In this document: positions 18,152 through 26,888 of the stretch, piece after piece
Layout: the number at the start of each line of letters is the position of its first letter
Position numbering within the stretch: the stretch's first letter is position 1
The notes under the pieces: generated by a model
What the model was told of the DNA's origin: nothing
The model's database searches: none
Seen by the model: the letters and a program-made list of their open reading frames with translations, nothing else
Made by a program: the position numbers and the translations under genes
Assembly: GCF_900101395.1 (NCBI RefSeq)
Contig: NZ_FMZO01000006.1
Span: 248,001 to 312,000, forward strand
Direction of reading: 5' to 3'
DNA: 64,000 nt
DNA from: Niabella drilacis
GTDB lineage: Bacteria > Bacteroidota > Bacteroidia > Chitinophagales > Chitinophagaceae

Positions 18152-18337
18152 TCACATGCCGCTGCACATCGAAAAACCGATCAACCCTGATAAAGCCAAT
18201 ATAATAAGTCCGATGAGCACGGTTTTTCGCCCCGGCACCGCCGCTTTATTACCAAAAAGCTGAATGACCCCGATAAGTATCAGCAGCAGCCCCACGATAG
18301 GTCCTCCTATGAGTAAAAATAAGCCCAGTTCTTCCAT
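18152..18337 (-). CDS. Tiny two-helix membrane protein (copy 2)
   Basis: This is a 61-residue protein with two hydrophobic helices (about 5-28 and 41-58) joined by a short basic loop (GNKAAVPGRKT). It is clearly paralogous to the gene at 18501: both begin M-x-ELGLFL, share GGPIVG/AGPIVG, I-Q-L-F-G-N and GRK, and end with GFS-x-CS. That conservation supports it as a real gene despite its size. It lies 163 nt downstream of copy 1 in the leftward cluster with the radical SAM and Lgt-like genes. The family is not one I recognise. Confidence 0.65.
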   Translation of the reverse strand: MEELGLFLLIGGPIVGLLLILIGVIQLFGNKAAVPGRKTVLIGLIILALSGLIGFSMCSGM

Positions 18338-18500
18338 CCTGTTTTTTTAACGTTTCATAATAAGCCGGTATACCTTCTATCAAAACAGCGGCTCAACGGC
18401 CAGTATCCGCAGCGGCTGTACGTTTATAAAAATAATTTCAATATTGGTTCATTATAAGAAACCATTGCCCAAAACCCACCGGAACAGCCCCGAAATCCGG

Positions 18501-18707
18501 TTAATGAAATCCTCCGGACGGCGCTATGGAGCAAATAGAAAAACCAACCAGCACCGAAGCCACGATAGTGATAAGGCCAATAAGCGCTTTCTTTCGCCCC
18601 TGCGTTGCCGACTCAGCATTTCCAAAAAGCTGGATAATGCCCACCAGCAAAATAATACCTCCGACAATGGGCCCTGCAATGATTAAAAACAAACCCAGTT
18701 CTGCCAT
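18501..18707 (-). CDS. Tiny two-helix membrane protein (copy 1)
   Basis: This is a 68-residue protein (69 if the adjacent ATG at 18710 is used). Two hydrophobic helices (about 4-28 and 42-60) flank a loop GNAESATQGRKK, with a small tail IAPSGGFH. It is a paralogue of the gene at 18152. The start lies only 24 nt after the stop of the radical SAM gene on the same strand, which suggests co-transcription with the Lgt-like and radical SAM genes. A role as a membrane partner or lipid-handling subunit is speculation. Confidence 0.7.
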   Translation of the reverse strand: MAELGLFLIIAGPIVGGIILLVGIIQLFGNAESATQGRKKALIGLITIVASVLVGFSICSIAPSGGFH

Positions 18708-18731
18708 CATTATTTCCAGCTATTTAATGGG

Positions 18732-20138
18732 TTAAAGAATTATTGCCTCCATCTTTTCCTGTAATTGCTTTACATATGTTTCCTTCTCATCCCGGTAAAA
18801 TAAATTCATGGTCTCAAAAGGGATCAGGCGGCCGTCCTTATGTACAATGTGCACACAGCTTTTTTTGATCGCCCGCACATCAAAATCATAAGCATCAATA
18901 AACCGCATAATGATGATCCGGAACAGGTTGTTATACGTAAGACCCGGGGCCTGTATTTGCGGCAGGCAGCACAAAAGCTGGTTCATATTCTCCTCCACCC
19001 GGTCAACAGAGATGCCGGTACTGAAGATATCGATCATCTTTTCCTTCAGGGCATCATCCTGCTCATAAATGATCGTGTTCTTTGAGTTATCCAGCAGCTG
19101 CGCCGGATCAATATAACGGGTCAGCGGGAATACCTGGTTATTGAGCTTCAAAGCATACCCCATCACCAGCGCATCCGGGTTACAGGGCACCGGTATGAGG
19201 TCATTGGCATTAAATACCCTGGTCTGGTCCAGGATCTTTTGCCGCACGTCGGTCATCGTAATGCGGTTAATGGCCGGATCAAAGTTTTCCGTACGGCCGG
19301 CGATCTGCACCGGTTGAAAAGTAACGCCCCGCACACAGGGTTGTTTGAGCGCATAATCAATGATGGCGCCAATCTCATCATCATTGACCCCTTGTTGCAG
19401 GGTTACCACCAGGGTTGTGGAAAGATTCAGTTCATTCAAATGTTCCAGGGCCTTTATCCGTACATCCAGCAGGTCTTTTCCCCGCAGGTGGATCAGGGCC
19501 TCCGGTTTAAACGAATCAAACTGCAGGTAGATCTCAAAATCCGGCATATAGGTGGCCAGCCGTTTTGCAAACTCCTTATCTTTTGCGATCCGGATGCCGT
19601 TGGTATTCACCATTAAGTGCTTAATGGGCTTTGTTTTGGCGATGTCCAGTATCTCAAAAAAATCCGGGTGTAATGTGGGCTCTCCCCCGCTGATCTGCAC
19701 CACATCCGGCGTACCCTCATTGGCAACGACAACATCCAGCATCCGCTCTACCTCTTCAACCGTACGGTGACGTCCATAATGCGGACTGCTCATAGCATAA
19801 CAGGTAGGACAGGTCAGATTACAGCGATCTGTAATTTCAACCACCGTTAAACAACTATGTTGCTCATGATCGGTGCAAAGCCCGCAGTCGTAGGGGCAGC
19901 CATAATGCGTTTTGGTATTGAATTGCAGCGGCGTTTCGGATGGTTTATTATAGTTGCGGATGTTTTTATAATATTCCACATCGGTGGCGATCAGTACTTT
20001 TTCAAACCCGTGTTCCGCACAGTTCTTGAGCATGTATACCCTGCCATTCTCAAATACGATCTTGGCATCCACCCTTTTCAGACAGGTGCTGCAAAGACTG
20101 ATGGTGAAATCATAATAGGTGTAGGGACGAACCGGCAT
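18732..20138 (-). CDS. Radical SAM enzyme of the MJ0619/tetraether lipid synthase (Tes) type
   Basis: The 468-residue cytoplasmic iron-sulfur enzyme has an N-terminal rubredoxin-like metal site (C16-x2-C19, C40-x2-H43). A Cys-rich block GCPYDCGLCTDH follows (Cys81, 85, 88), then the radical SAM motif C106-x3-C110-x2-C113 in ITDRCNLTCPTCYAM, the SAM-binding ISGGEPTLHPDF, and C-terminal Cys residues in QLLCCLPQ. This arrangement is that of the family containing archaeal Tes, which couples lipid chains, and the MJ0619 pterin methyltransferase. Which reaction it catalyses here is unknown. Its start overlaps the Lgt-like gene by 29 nt, so lipid chemistry is favoured by context. There is no sign of MoaA-type C-terminal clusters. 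Confidence 0.85.
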   Translation of the reverse strand: MPVRPYTYYDFTISLCSTCLKRVDAKIVFENGRVYMLKNCAEHGFEKVLIATDVEYYKNIRNYNKPSETPLQFNTKTHYGCPYDCGLCTDHEQHSCLTVVEITDRCNLTCPTCYAMSSPHYGRHRTVEEVERMLDVVVANEGTPDVVQISGGEPTLHPDFFEILDIAKTKPIKHLMVNTNGIRIAKDKEFAKRLATYMPDFEIYLQFDSFKPEALIHLRGKDLLDVRIKALEHLNELNLSTTLVVTLQQGVNDDEIGAIIDYALKQPCVRGVTFQPVQIAGRTENFDPAINRITMTDVRQKILDQTRVFNANDLIPVPCNPDALVMGYALKLNNQVFPLTRYIDPAQLLDNSKNTIIYEQDDALKEKMIDIFSTGISVDRVEENMNQLLCCLPQIQAPGLTYNNLFRIIIMRFIDAYDFDVRAIKKSCVHIVHKDGRLIPFETMNLFYRDEKETYVKQLQEKMEAIIL

Positions 20139-20892
20139 GATGGATCAGTAATTTTTTGGGTTGAACGATATATCGAATGTAGTATAATAATCCGAGTAAG
20201 CAAGCTATTTGTATAGACGACAATCCTACAGGCCAGGTATAATGTGGTTTTATAAAATCCAGCAGAAAGCGGAACAGCAGGTATCCGATCATAAAGATCT
20301 TAAAAAGTGCGCCACTGGCTACAGGAAACCGCAGCGAGGTCCGCCGGATCACCAGGGCCAGCAAAAGCAGGAAGATGATTTCGTACAGCGCCACGGGATG
20401 CCGCAATAAACCATCTCCCAGGTTCATGCCGGTAAAGCAGTCCGTTGGCAGCCCGTAAGTTTCCTCGTACACACCCATGCTGAAACATCCGATCCTGCCA
20501 ATGATCAGCCCCAGGATAATGGGATACGTGTAAAGATCACCACTGCGCTGTTTTTCGCCAATAAGTTTTTTCATTCCTTCCACGCCGGCCAGCCCACCTA
20601 AAAATCCGCCCACAACGGTTTTATTCATATAAAAATACCGCAGCGGTGCAGCGCTTGCAGCAAGCGCTGCCGGGTCCTCCAGGCCGCCCAGGATCCTTGA
20701 ACCCAGCAAGGCGCCAAAAGTAGCACCCAGGAGGATATAAAGCCTGTTCATCCCGGGAATGCGATCCCCCTGTTTCCGTTTCAGGTACAGGTAAAACCGG
20801 AAAGCGATAAAAAAACTGGCAATTTCTGTTACCATATGTAACAGGATCCTGTGCGCTCCAAAATGCAGGTATACCGGAAATTCCAGACTCAT
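20110..20892 (-). CDS. Divergent prolipoprotein diacylglyceryl transferase (Lgt) family membrane protein
   Basis: This 260-residue multi-pass inner-membrane protein resembles Lgt, which moves a diacylglyceryl group from phosphatidylglycerol to a lipoprotein Cys. Recognisable are GRIGCFSMG (132-140; Lgt normally G-R-x-G-N-F), RHPVALYE (164-171) and YLLFRFLLDF with Arg208, matching the conserved Arg of the C-terminal periplasmic helix. The stretch KTVVGGFLGG (91-100) replaces the usual F-H-G-G, so the conserved His is missing, and Asn of G-N-F is Cys. It is therefore probably not the housekeeping Lgt. The gene overlaps the radical SAM gene by 29 nt. Confidence 0.8.
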   Translation of the reverse strand: MSLEFPVYLHFGAHRILLHMVTEIASFFIAFRFYLYLKRKQGDRIPGMNRLYILLGATFGALLGSRILGGLEDPAALAASAAPLRYFYMNKTVVGGFLGGLAGVEGMKKLIGEKQRSGDLYTYPIILGLIIGRIGCFSMGVYEETYGLPTDCFTGMNLGDGLLRHPVALYEIIFLLLLALVIRRTSLRFPVASGALFKIFMIGYLLFRFLLDFIKPHYTWPVGLSSIQIACLLGLLYYIRYIVQPKKLLIHHAGSSLHLL

Positions 20893-21346
20893 AATCGTTT
20901 TGGAAAGATAGGGTTTTTCTCCTGAGGACGCACCATTGTTTAAGAAACCGACGTCGCTCCAATTTGAATGCGTTGAGATCCGAGACTCCAGATCTGAGAT
21001 TCAGAATATATACTACGTTCGCCGTTACGGAAGCAATGCCGTTGTTCATCACCATCCGTTCGCGGCCGTTCCAGGACCGTTCATTACCCGGGAAGCACAT
21101 TGAAACCGCTCTTTTTATACAGGGAGGTGTTAACCGGTTCATCTCTTCAGATTCCTTTGTCAACATCGCTACACCGGGGCTATTGGCCAACAATGATTAT
21201 CGGAGATTGACAGCCCTCACAGAACCCGTTGGCAGAGAAATGGCGCAGCTTTATGATGAACATGCCGCAACTGGAGACAAGGTTGGCAGCCCTGCTTCAT
21301 TAACGGCAAAGCCTATAACCGCCACAACTTTACTTAAAACACACCC
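20893..21346. other. Intergenic stretch with a heptad repeat; no supported gene
   Basis: About 450 bases separate the Lgt-like gene from the end of the dehydrogenase gene. Open frames crossing it (for example 20964-21518 on plus) run antisense into the dehydrogenase and show no domain, so I do not call them. The stretch holds the heptad array at 20975-21002. TATCTTTC, one base from the -7 consensus, lies on the minus strand about 20 nt before the Lgt-like start. Confidence 0.5.
20975..21002. repeat. Degenerate 7-nt tandem repeat, 4 units
   Basis: The units are GAGATCC, GAGACTC, CAGATCT and GAGATTC. They share a period of 7 with the arrays near 35239, 45677/45732 and 59076, though the core here is GAGAxTC rather than RAAC. 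Confidence 0.6.
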
Positions 21347-24268
21347 TCACTTCAGCGCCTCCCACAATACTTCCACAGGATGCAGGCTATGGCGTTTTGC
21401 CCCATCCTTTATCTGGTGGCGGCAGCTGGTACCGGAGGCTGCAATAATAGTATCTGCAGCGGCAGCACGGACCGCCGGCAGCAGTACCAGCTCACCCACT
21501 TTCATAGAAACCTCATAATGTTCCTTTTCATAACCGAAAGACCCCGCCATTCCACAACAGCCGGAGGGGATCGTTTCCACATAATAATTAACGGGGATAT
21601 TGAGTACTTTCTGTACCGAAGCTACAATACCAAATGACTTCTGGTAACAATGCCCATGCAGCTTCACGGTTCGTTTTTCGCCGGTGAACCGGCTGGCCGC
21701 TATATACCCTTTTTCATATTCGTTTGCCAGGAACTCCTCAATCAGGAAACTGTTGCCGGCTAATTGTTGTGCGGCGCCCCTTAAGCCGGGCGGCACCAGA
21801 TCCAGGGCCTCATCCCGGTATGTAAGCAGGGCGCTGGGCTCTATACCTACCAGCGGCTGCTCAGCCGTTACGAATTTTGAGAACACCGTTACATTTTCCG
21901 TTATGAGCTTTTGCGCCTGCCGCACCAGCCCTTTTGAAAGATACGTTCGGCCACTCTCCCTGTGCACAAGGATCTCCACGCCGTAGCCCAACGCATTGAG
22001 CAGCTTAATGGTGGTTTTACCAATTTCAACATCGTTGTAATTGGTAAATTCATCGCAGAACAAGAACACATTTTTTATAAACCGCTGCGGTATCGCTCGC
22101 TGGTAATCTTCAAACCAGCGACGCAGCGTTATTTTACCCACCGCGGGCAGCGACCGGCCCGGAGCAAAGCCGGCAATCCGTTTAATGATCCCTGATGTGA
22201 TCTTATTGCCCGCAATGGCATTGTAAATAGCCGGGATTTTTATTCCAAGGCGTTGTGATCTTGTAAAACCTGCTATGAGCTTTGCACGGAAGGGCACCCC
22301 GTTCGCATCATAATAGTGTTGCAAGAACTCTGCTTTCAGCTTGGCGATATCAACACTGGACGGGCATTCCGATTTGCAGGCCTTACAACTCAAACAAAGA
22401 TCCATCACTTCCTTGATCTCCGGATGATCGAATGGATTTTCCTTTGTAGAGCTGGTCAGGAACTGGCGCAGGATGTTTGCCCGGGCGCGCGTGGTATCTT
22501 TCTCCTGCAAAGTAGCCATATAAGAGGGACACATCGTTCCCCCGGTTACCTGCGATTTCCTGCAGTCACCGGAACCGGAACATTTTTCCGCCAGCCGCAG
22601 CACGCTTTCCTGCCGCGAGTAGTCAAATACCGTTGCTATCTGCTGTTGTTCATGTTGCGGATCATAGCGCAATTGTTCATTCATTTTAGGGGTATTGACA
22701 ATTTTGCCCGCATTAAAGATATTACCGGGGTCAAAAATATCTTTTACCTGTTGCAGTAAATGATAGACCTCCCCGCCCATGGCGCTGGCAATAAACTCTC
22801 CCCGCAGCCTCCCATCCCCATGCTCACCGCTCAGCGAACCGTTGTACTTTTTTACCAATACAACCGTGTCTTTCAGCACATCCCGAAAGGTTTGCTTACC
22901 TGCCGCTGTTTTCAGGTTGATCATGGGCTCTACATGCAGCTCTCCCGCGCCGGCATGCGCGTAATAAGAAGCCGAAAGTCCATATCCCTTCAGCAACCGT
23001 TGCAGGTCCTCAATATACGCAGGCAGATCTTCGGGGGAAACAGCGCAGTCTTCAATTAAATTAACTGGTTGCTCATCACCCGGCATATTACGGATCAGCC
23101 CCAGCCCCGCTTTGCGGATATCCCATACCAGCTTGGTCCGGGGTCCCTTAATGACCGGATAAGCGTACCCCAACCCGTTCCGCTTCAGATCTTCGATCAA
23201 CGCGGTGGCTTTTGCATCCAGCGCATCCTCCTCCTGCTCCATAAATTCTACCATCAGCAATGCTTCCGGCGCTCCTTCAATAAAAAAACGGTTCTGCTGG
23301 TAAACGGGATGCCCCTTTGTAAAATCCATGATGTACCGATCCACCAGCTCTGAGGCCATAGGCTGGTGTCGCAATACAATATTGTTCGCATGAAGCGCTT
23401 CTGCCAATGACGAGCAGTGGATGCAAACCAGCGCATCCCGGGCCGGCGGCAGGGGCAGCAGATTCAGCCGGGCTTCTGTTACAAAGGCAAGGGTACCCTC
23501 TGATCCTGCAATCAGGTGACAAAGATTAGCACTTCCGTTGCCGGCTTCCATTGCATCTGCCAGTATATCCAGCGCATAACCGGTATTGCGCCGTTTAAGC
23601 GATTTCTTGGGATAGTGCGCCCGGATCAGTTCCCGGTTCCTCTCGTTATTCAGCAAGGAGAAAAGCGTGCGGTAAATACGCCCTTCCAGGGTGTTTGCCG
23701 CTGCCTTTGCCTGAATATCGGCAAGGCTGCTTTGTTTTAGTACCACCTCCTCCCCGTTGCTTAACAGGACCGTCACTTCCAGCAGGTGCTGCCGGGTATC
23801 CCCCCATACAATTGAATGCAGGCCGCAGGAATTGTTCCCGATCATTCCGCCGATCATAGCCCTGCTCGCAGTAGAGGTTTCCGGGGCAAACAACAATCCA
23901 TAGGGCCTTAATACCGCATTCAGATCATCCCGGATGATCCCCGGCTCAAGCCGCACCCATCGTTCTTCAGCATTTATTTCGATGATCTTTTTAAAATATT
24001 TCGAAATATCCACGACAATACCATTTCCTACAACCTGGCCGGCCAGTGAAGTACCCGCAGCGCGCGGGATCAGTGAAACACTGTTCTGGTTTGCAAACCG
24101 GATGAGTTCTTTTATATCCTCCTTGTTCCGGGGGATGGCTACGGCCAGTGGCTGTTCCTGGTAAACGGAGGCATCCGTGGCATATACCATTTTTTGTGCC
24201 TGGTGCAGGCTGCTGCTGTTATAAAACAATTCGCCTGAAAATACTGCTTCCAATTGTTGAAAATCCAT
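21347..24268 (-). CDS. FAD-linked oxidase fused to Fe-S and CCG domains (D-2-hydroxyacid dehydrogenase type)
   Basis: This 973-residue fusion has an N-terminal PCMH-type FAD domain (PRAAGTSLAGQVVG near 68-81; IGGMIGNNSCGLHS), a GlcD-like FAD-oxidase C-terminal domain (SGEHGDGRLRGEF near 480) and a Cys-rich region with CSGSGDC at about 560. A ferredoxin-like cluster CLSCKACKSECP is near 622, and a C-terminal CCG domain carries GCCGMAGSFGYE near 900. The layout fits respiratory D-lactate or D-2-hydroxyglutarate dehydrogenases of the YdiJ/Dld-II kind, which pass electrons to quinone from the inner face of the membrane. The substrate cannot be decided from sequence. It appears to be a single-gene unit. 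Confidence 0.88.
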   Translation of the reverse strand: MDFQQLEAVFSGELFYNSSSLHQAQKMVYATDASVYQEQPLAVAIPRNKEDIKELIRFANQNSVSLIPRAAGTSLAGQVVGNGIVVDISKYFKKIIEINAEERWVRLEPGIIRDDLNAVLRPYGLLFAPETSTASRAMIGGMIGNNSCGLHSIVWGDTRQHLLEVTVLLSNGEEVVLKQSSLADIQAKAAANTLEGRIYRTLFSLLNNERNRELIRAHYPKKSLKRRNTGYALDILADAMEAGNGSANLCHLIAGSEGTLAFVTEARLNLLPLPPARDALVCIHCSSLAEALHANNIVLRHQPMASELVDRYIMDFTKGHPVYQQNRFFIEGAPEALLMVEFMEQEEDALDAKATALIEDLKRNGLGYAYPVIKGPRTKLVWDIRKAGLGLIRNMPGDEQPVNLIEDCAVSPEDLPAYIEDLQRLLKGYGLSASYYAHAGAGELHVEPMINLKTAAGKQTFRDVLKDTVVLVKKYNGSLSGEHGDGRLRGEFIASAMGGEVYHLLQQVKDIFDPGNIFNAGKIVNTPKMNEQLRYDPQHEQQQIATVFDYSRQESVLRLAEKCSGSGDCRKSQVTGGTMCPSYMATLQEKDTTRARANILRQFLTSSTKENPFDHPEIKEVMDLCLSCKACKSECPSSVDIAKLKAEFLQHYYDANGVPFRAKLIAGFTRSQRLGIKIPAIYNAIAGNKITSGIIKRIAGFAPGRSLPAVGKITLRRWFEDYQRAIPQRFIKNVFLFCDEFTNYNDVEIGKTTIKLLNALGYGVEILVHRESGRTYLSKGLVRQAQKLITENVTVFSKFVTAEQPLVGIEPSALLTYRDEALDLVPPGLRGAAQQLAGNSFLIEEFLANEYEKGYIAASRFTGEKRTVKLHGHCYQKSFGIVASVQKVLNIPVNYYVETIPSGCCGMAGSFGYEKEHYEVSMKVGELVLLPAVRAAAADTIIAASGTSCRHQIKDGAKRHSLHPVEVLWEALK

Positions 24269-24408
24269 GATGCTGTGTTCTATCCGTTAAAGATAAATGA
24301 TCCCCATAAAACAACAACCCCATCGTATGATAATAGCAATTTTCCGTCAGGATCTTTCAGTACCTCGGCACCGGTTCCTGCGGCAACAGTTACCTGCAGG
24401 CCGCCGGC

Positions 24409-24789
24409 TTACTCAAGCAATTCTATAATCTTCTCGATGCGGATGGGTTTAACGATATACCCCCTGATCCGCGGATAGCGTTTCACCCGGTCCTGGTCCA
24501 CATCCGAGAAAGAAGAGGAAACCATGTAAACCGGGATCGGGTCAATTAATGCGGGGTCCAGCTGGCTAAACGCATCCATGAACTGCCAGCCGTTCATCAC
24601 CGGCATTTCAATATCGAGCAAGATCAGATCCGGCAATGCCGATGGTTCTTTGAGTGCCTCCAGCGCTTTTTGTCCGTTTTCAAAAAAATACAGTTTACAG
24701 GGCTTTGGCTGTCTGGCAAATAGCTTATCCATCAGAAGCCGATGGATCGGGTCATCATCTACAATAAATATAACATTGCCTTCAGTCAT
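24409..24789 (-). CDS. Single-domain response regulator (CheY-like)
   Basis: The 126-residue protein consists only of a receiver domain: acidic pocket D11-D12, phospho-acceptor Asp59 in LILLDIEMPVMNGWQF, Ser in YMVSSSFSD and the conserved Lys in YIVKPIRIEK. There is no output domain. The long inserted loop DPALIDPIPVYMV is common in Bacteroidota single-domain regulators that take part in phosphorelays. No kinase is adjacent, so the partner is not known from this window. Confidence 0.9.
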   Translation of the reverse strand: MTEGNVIFIVDDDPIHRLLMDKLFARQPKPCKLYFFENGQKALEALKEPSALPDLILLDIEMPVMNGWQFMDAFSQLDPALIDPIPVYMVSSSFSDVDQDRVKRYPRIRGYIVKPIRIEKIIELLE

Positions 24790-24986
24790 AAATAAGTGGG
24801 ATTATCTGAACAGTTGACATGATTTTATTTTGTTGGCGTTCAAATAAAATAGCAATCATAATGGTTGTTGCCCGTAATGCAGGAATCGGGTTACCATTCT
24901 AACTGCATTCTGGGCCTGTGGTCCAATATCAGAGGGCACTCAAATTTATGACATTTTTTTTAATCCGCTTCCGATCTGCACAAATA

Positions 24987-25016
24987 AAAAAAGTCCCGGA
25001 TGTCCGGGACTTTTTT
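24987..25016. terminator. Terminator downstream of sucD
   Basis: A 14-bp perfect inverted repeat AAAAAAGTCCCGGA / TCCGGGACTTTTTT with a 2-nt TG centre lies 20 nt beyond the sucD stop. The A/T ends make it usable in both directions, but only sucD reads into it. Confidence 0.88.
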
Positions 25017-25035
25017 AAACAAGTTCTTTCCTGGG

Positions 25036-25911
25036 TTATTTCCCAACAATTGCGGCCATTGTTTTGCCGATATCCGCCGGGCTGCTTACCACGGCGATAC
25101 CGCATTCGCTCATAATTTTCATTTTTGCCGCCGCAGTATCATCGGCTCCGCCAACAATGGCCCCTGCGTGCCCCATCCGGCGTCCCGGAGGCGCCGTTTG
25201 GCCGGCTATAAAACCTACCACCGGTTTTTTATTTCCGTTGTCCCGGATCCACCGCGCCGCTTCTGCTTCCATACCTCCCCCGATCTCACCGATCATAACG
25301 ATCGCATCCGTCTCATCATCCTGCATAAACAGTTCAATCGCTTCTTTGGTGGTGGTTCCGATGATCGGATCGCCGCCTATACCGATCGCGGTGCTGATCC
25401 CCAGGCCGGCCTTAGCCACCTGGTCAGCCGCTTCGTAGGTAAGCGTTCCTGATTTTGAAACAATACCGATACGTCCTTTTTTAAACACGAAGCCGGGCAT
25501 AATGCCTACTTTGCACGCATCAGCTGTAATAACGCCCGGGCAATTGGGACCAATCAAGCGGGTTCCGGAGCCCTGCAAAAAGTTCTTTACCGCAACCATG
25601 TCCTGCACGGGAATTCCTTCTGTAATACATACTACCAGCTCAATGCCGGCATCTGCCGCTTCCATGATGGCATCTGCCGCAAAAGCAGGCGGAACAAAAA
25701 TGATGCTCACGTTGGCGCCTGTCTGTTTTACACAATCGGCAACAGTATTAAACACAGGGCGGTCCAGGTGCGTGGTGCCCCCTTTTCCCGGAGTTACACC
25801 TCCTACCACATTAGTACCATATTCGATCATCTGTGTAGCGTGAAAAGTACCTTCTGTACCTGTAAATCCCTGAACTAATATCTTTGAATCCTTATTGACC
25901 AATACTGCCAT
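25036..25911 (-). CDS. sucD: Succinyl-CoA synthetase alpha subunit
   Basis: The 291-residue TCA-cycle subunit, with SucC, makes succinate and ATP or GTP from succinyl-CoA. It shows the CoA-binding start ([20 protein letters not shown]), GPNCPGVI, the [11 protein letters not shown] loop and the phospho-His loop [13 protein letters not shown] (His near 246). The length is normal for the family. The beta subunit gene is not adjacent, which is common in Bacteroidota. A -7 box lies at 25946 and a strong terminator at 24987, so it is probably transcribed alone. Confidence 0.96.
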   Translation of the reverse strand: MAVLVNKDSKILVQGFTGTEGTFHATQMIEYGTNVVGGVTPGKGGTTHLDRPVFNTVADCVKQTGANVSIIFVPPAFAADAIMEAADAGIELVVCITEGIPVQDMVAVKNFLQGSGTRLIGPNCPGVITADACKVGIMPGFVFKKGRIGIVSKSGTLTYEAADQVAKAGLGISTAIGIGGDPIIGTTTKEAIELFMQDDETDAIVMIGEIGGGMEAEAARWIRDNGNKKPVVGFIAGQTAPPGRRMGHAGAIVGGADDTAAAKMKIMSECGIAVVSSPADIGKTMAAIVGK

Positions 25912-25945
25912 ATCTTATAATTATAGATGTTTAAAAAAGCAAGTG

Positions 25946-25953
25946 CAAAATTA
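25946..25953 (-). promoter_or_regulatory. -7 box for sucD
   Basis: On the minus strand this reads TAATTTTG, an exact TAnnTTTG, 34 nt ahead of the sucD ATG. No clear -33 TTTG was found at the usual distance. Confidence 0.45.
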
Positions 25954-25975
25954 AGGGTTTGCCCTTTACCCCCTG

Positions 25976-26869
25976 TTATTCTTTTGAAGGCGGGCCATTT
26001 TTGCCGGGACTCCCGATGTGCCCGTCACCGTCCAGGTCTACATTCAGTTTTTCCTCGATGGCATCCTTTACACCTGCCGGCATATCTTTTGGAATTTCGC
26101 CTGTTTCCTGTATGGTACGCATGCGTTTGGCATCTTTCAGGAACTCCGAAGCAAAAATAAAGTCATTCAACTTTTGATTTTCACTAAGAATGATCTCCTT
26201 ATTGTTCCCTTCCCACTCTTTTTCCCCCTGGTGCATATAGGTGATATGATCCCCGATCTCCATCACGCTGTTCATATCATGCGTATTAATAATAGTGGTA
26301 ATATTATACTCCTGGGTAATTTCCTGTATCAGTTTGTCGATAACCAGCGAAGTTTGAGGGTCCAGGCCCGAGTTGGGCTCATCACAAAACAGGTATTTGG
26401 GGTTTAACACGATGGCCCGGGCCAGCGCTACCCGCTTTTGCATACCACCGCTGATCTCCGACGGAAATTTGTGGTAAGACTCTTCCTTTAACTGCACCCG
26501 CTCCAGCACCTGTTTTACCCGGTTCTTCTTTTTTGCGTATTTATCATTGGTAAACATATCCAGGGGGAACATTACATTCTGCTCCACCGTCTGACTATCG
26601 AACAGCGCCCCGCCCTGGAACAGCATCCCTATTTTTTCGCGAATGGTTTTTTTCTCCACATCGTTCATACTCACAAAATCATCCCCATCATATAGCACGC
26701 CGCCGGAAGTGGGCTTTATCAGGCCCACCATACACTTCATCAGCACCGTTTTTCCACTGCCGCTGCTTCCGATGATCAGGTTGCATTTTCCATCATCAAA
26801 CGTTACATCAACCCCTTTCAATACCGCTTTATCATCAAAGCTCTTCTTCAGGTTTTTTATTTCAATCAT
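25976..26869 (-). CDS. mlaF: ABC transporter ATP-binding protein, MlaF type
   Basis: The 297-residue ATPase of an Mla/MCE-type lipid transporter has Walker A GSSGSGKTVLMK (34-45), signature SGGMQKRVALARAI, Walker B YLFCDEP and the switch His in NTHDM. Family members are usually about 250 residues; this one has an added tail with residues 263-297 that contains DLDGDGHIGSPG, which resembles an EF-hand calcium loop but lacks the final Glu. It follows mlaE by 19 nt. No MCE substrate-binding gene (mlaD) is next to it here. Confidence 0.9.
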   Translation of the reverse strand: MIEIKNLKKSFDDKAVLKGVDVTFDDGKCNLIIGSSGSGKTVLMKCMVGLIKPTSGGVLYDGDDFVSMNDVEKKTIREKIGMLFQGGALFDSQTVEQNVMFPLDMFTNDKYAKKKNRVKQVLERVQLKEESYHKFPSEISGGMQKRVALARAIVLNPKYLFCDEPNSGLDPQTSLVIDKLIQEITQEYNITTIINTHDMNSVMEIGDHITYMHQGEKEWEGNNKEIILSENQKLNDFIFASEFLKDAKRMRTIQETGEIPKDMPAGVKDAIEEKLNVDLDGDGHIGSPGKNGPPSKE

Positions 26870-26888
26870 GCTGTTGAGGTTACTGTTT

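Noticed and set aside
20964-21518. 184-codon plus-strand frame between the Lgt-like and dehydrogenase genes
   Set aside because: It overlaps the end of the dehydrogenase gene antisense and shows no domain or signal.
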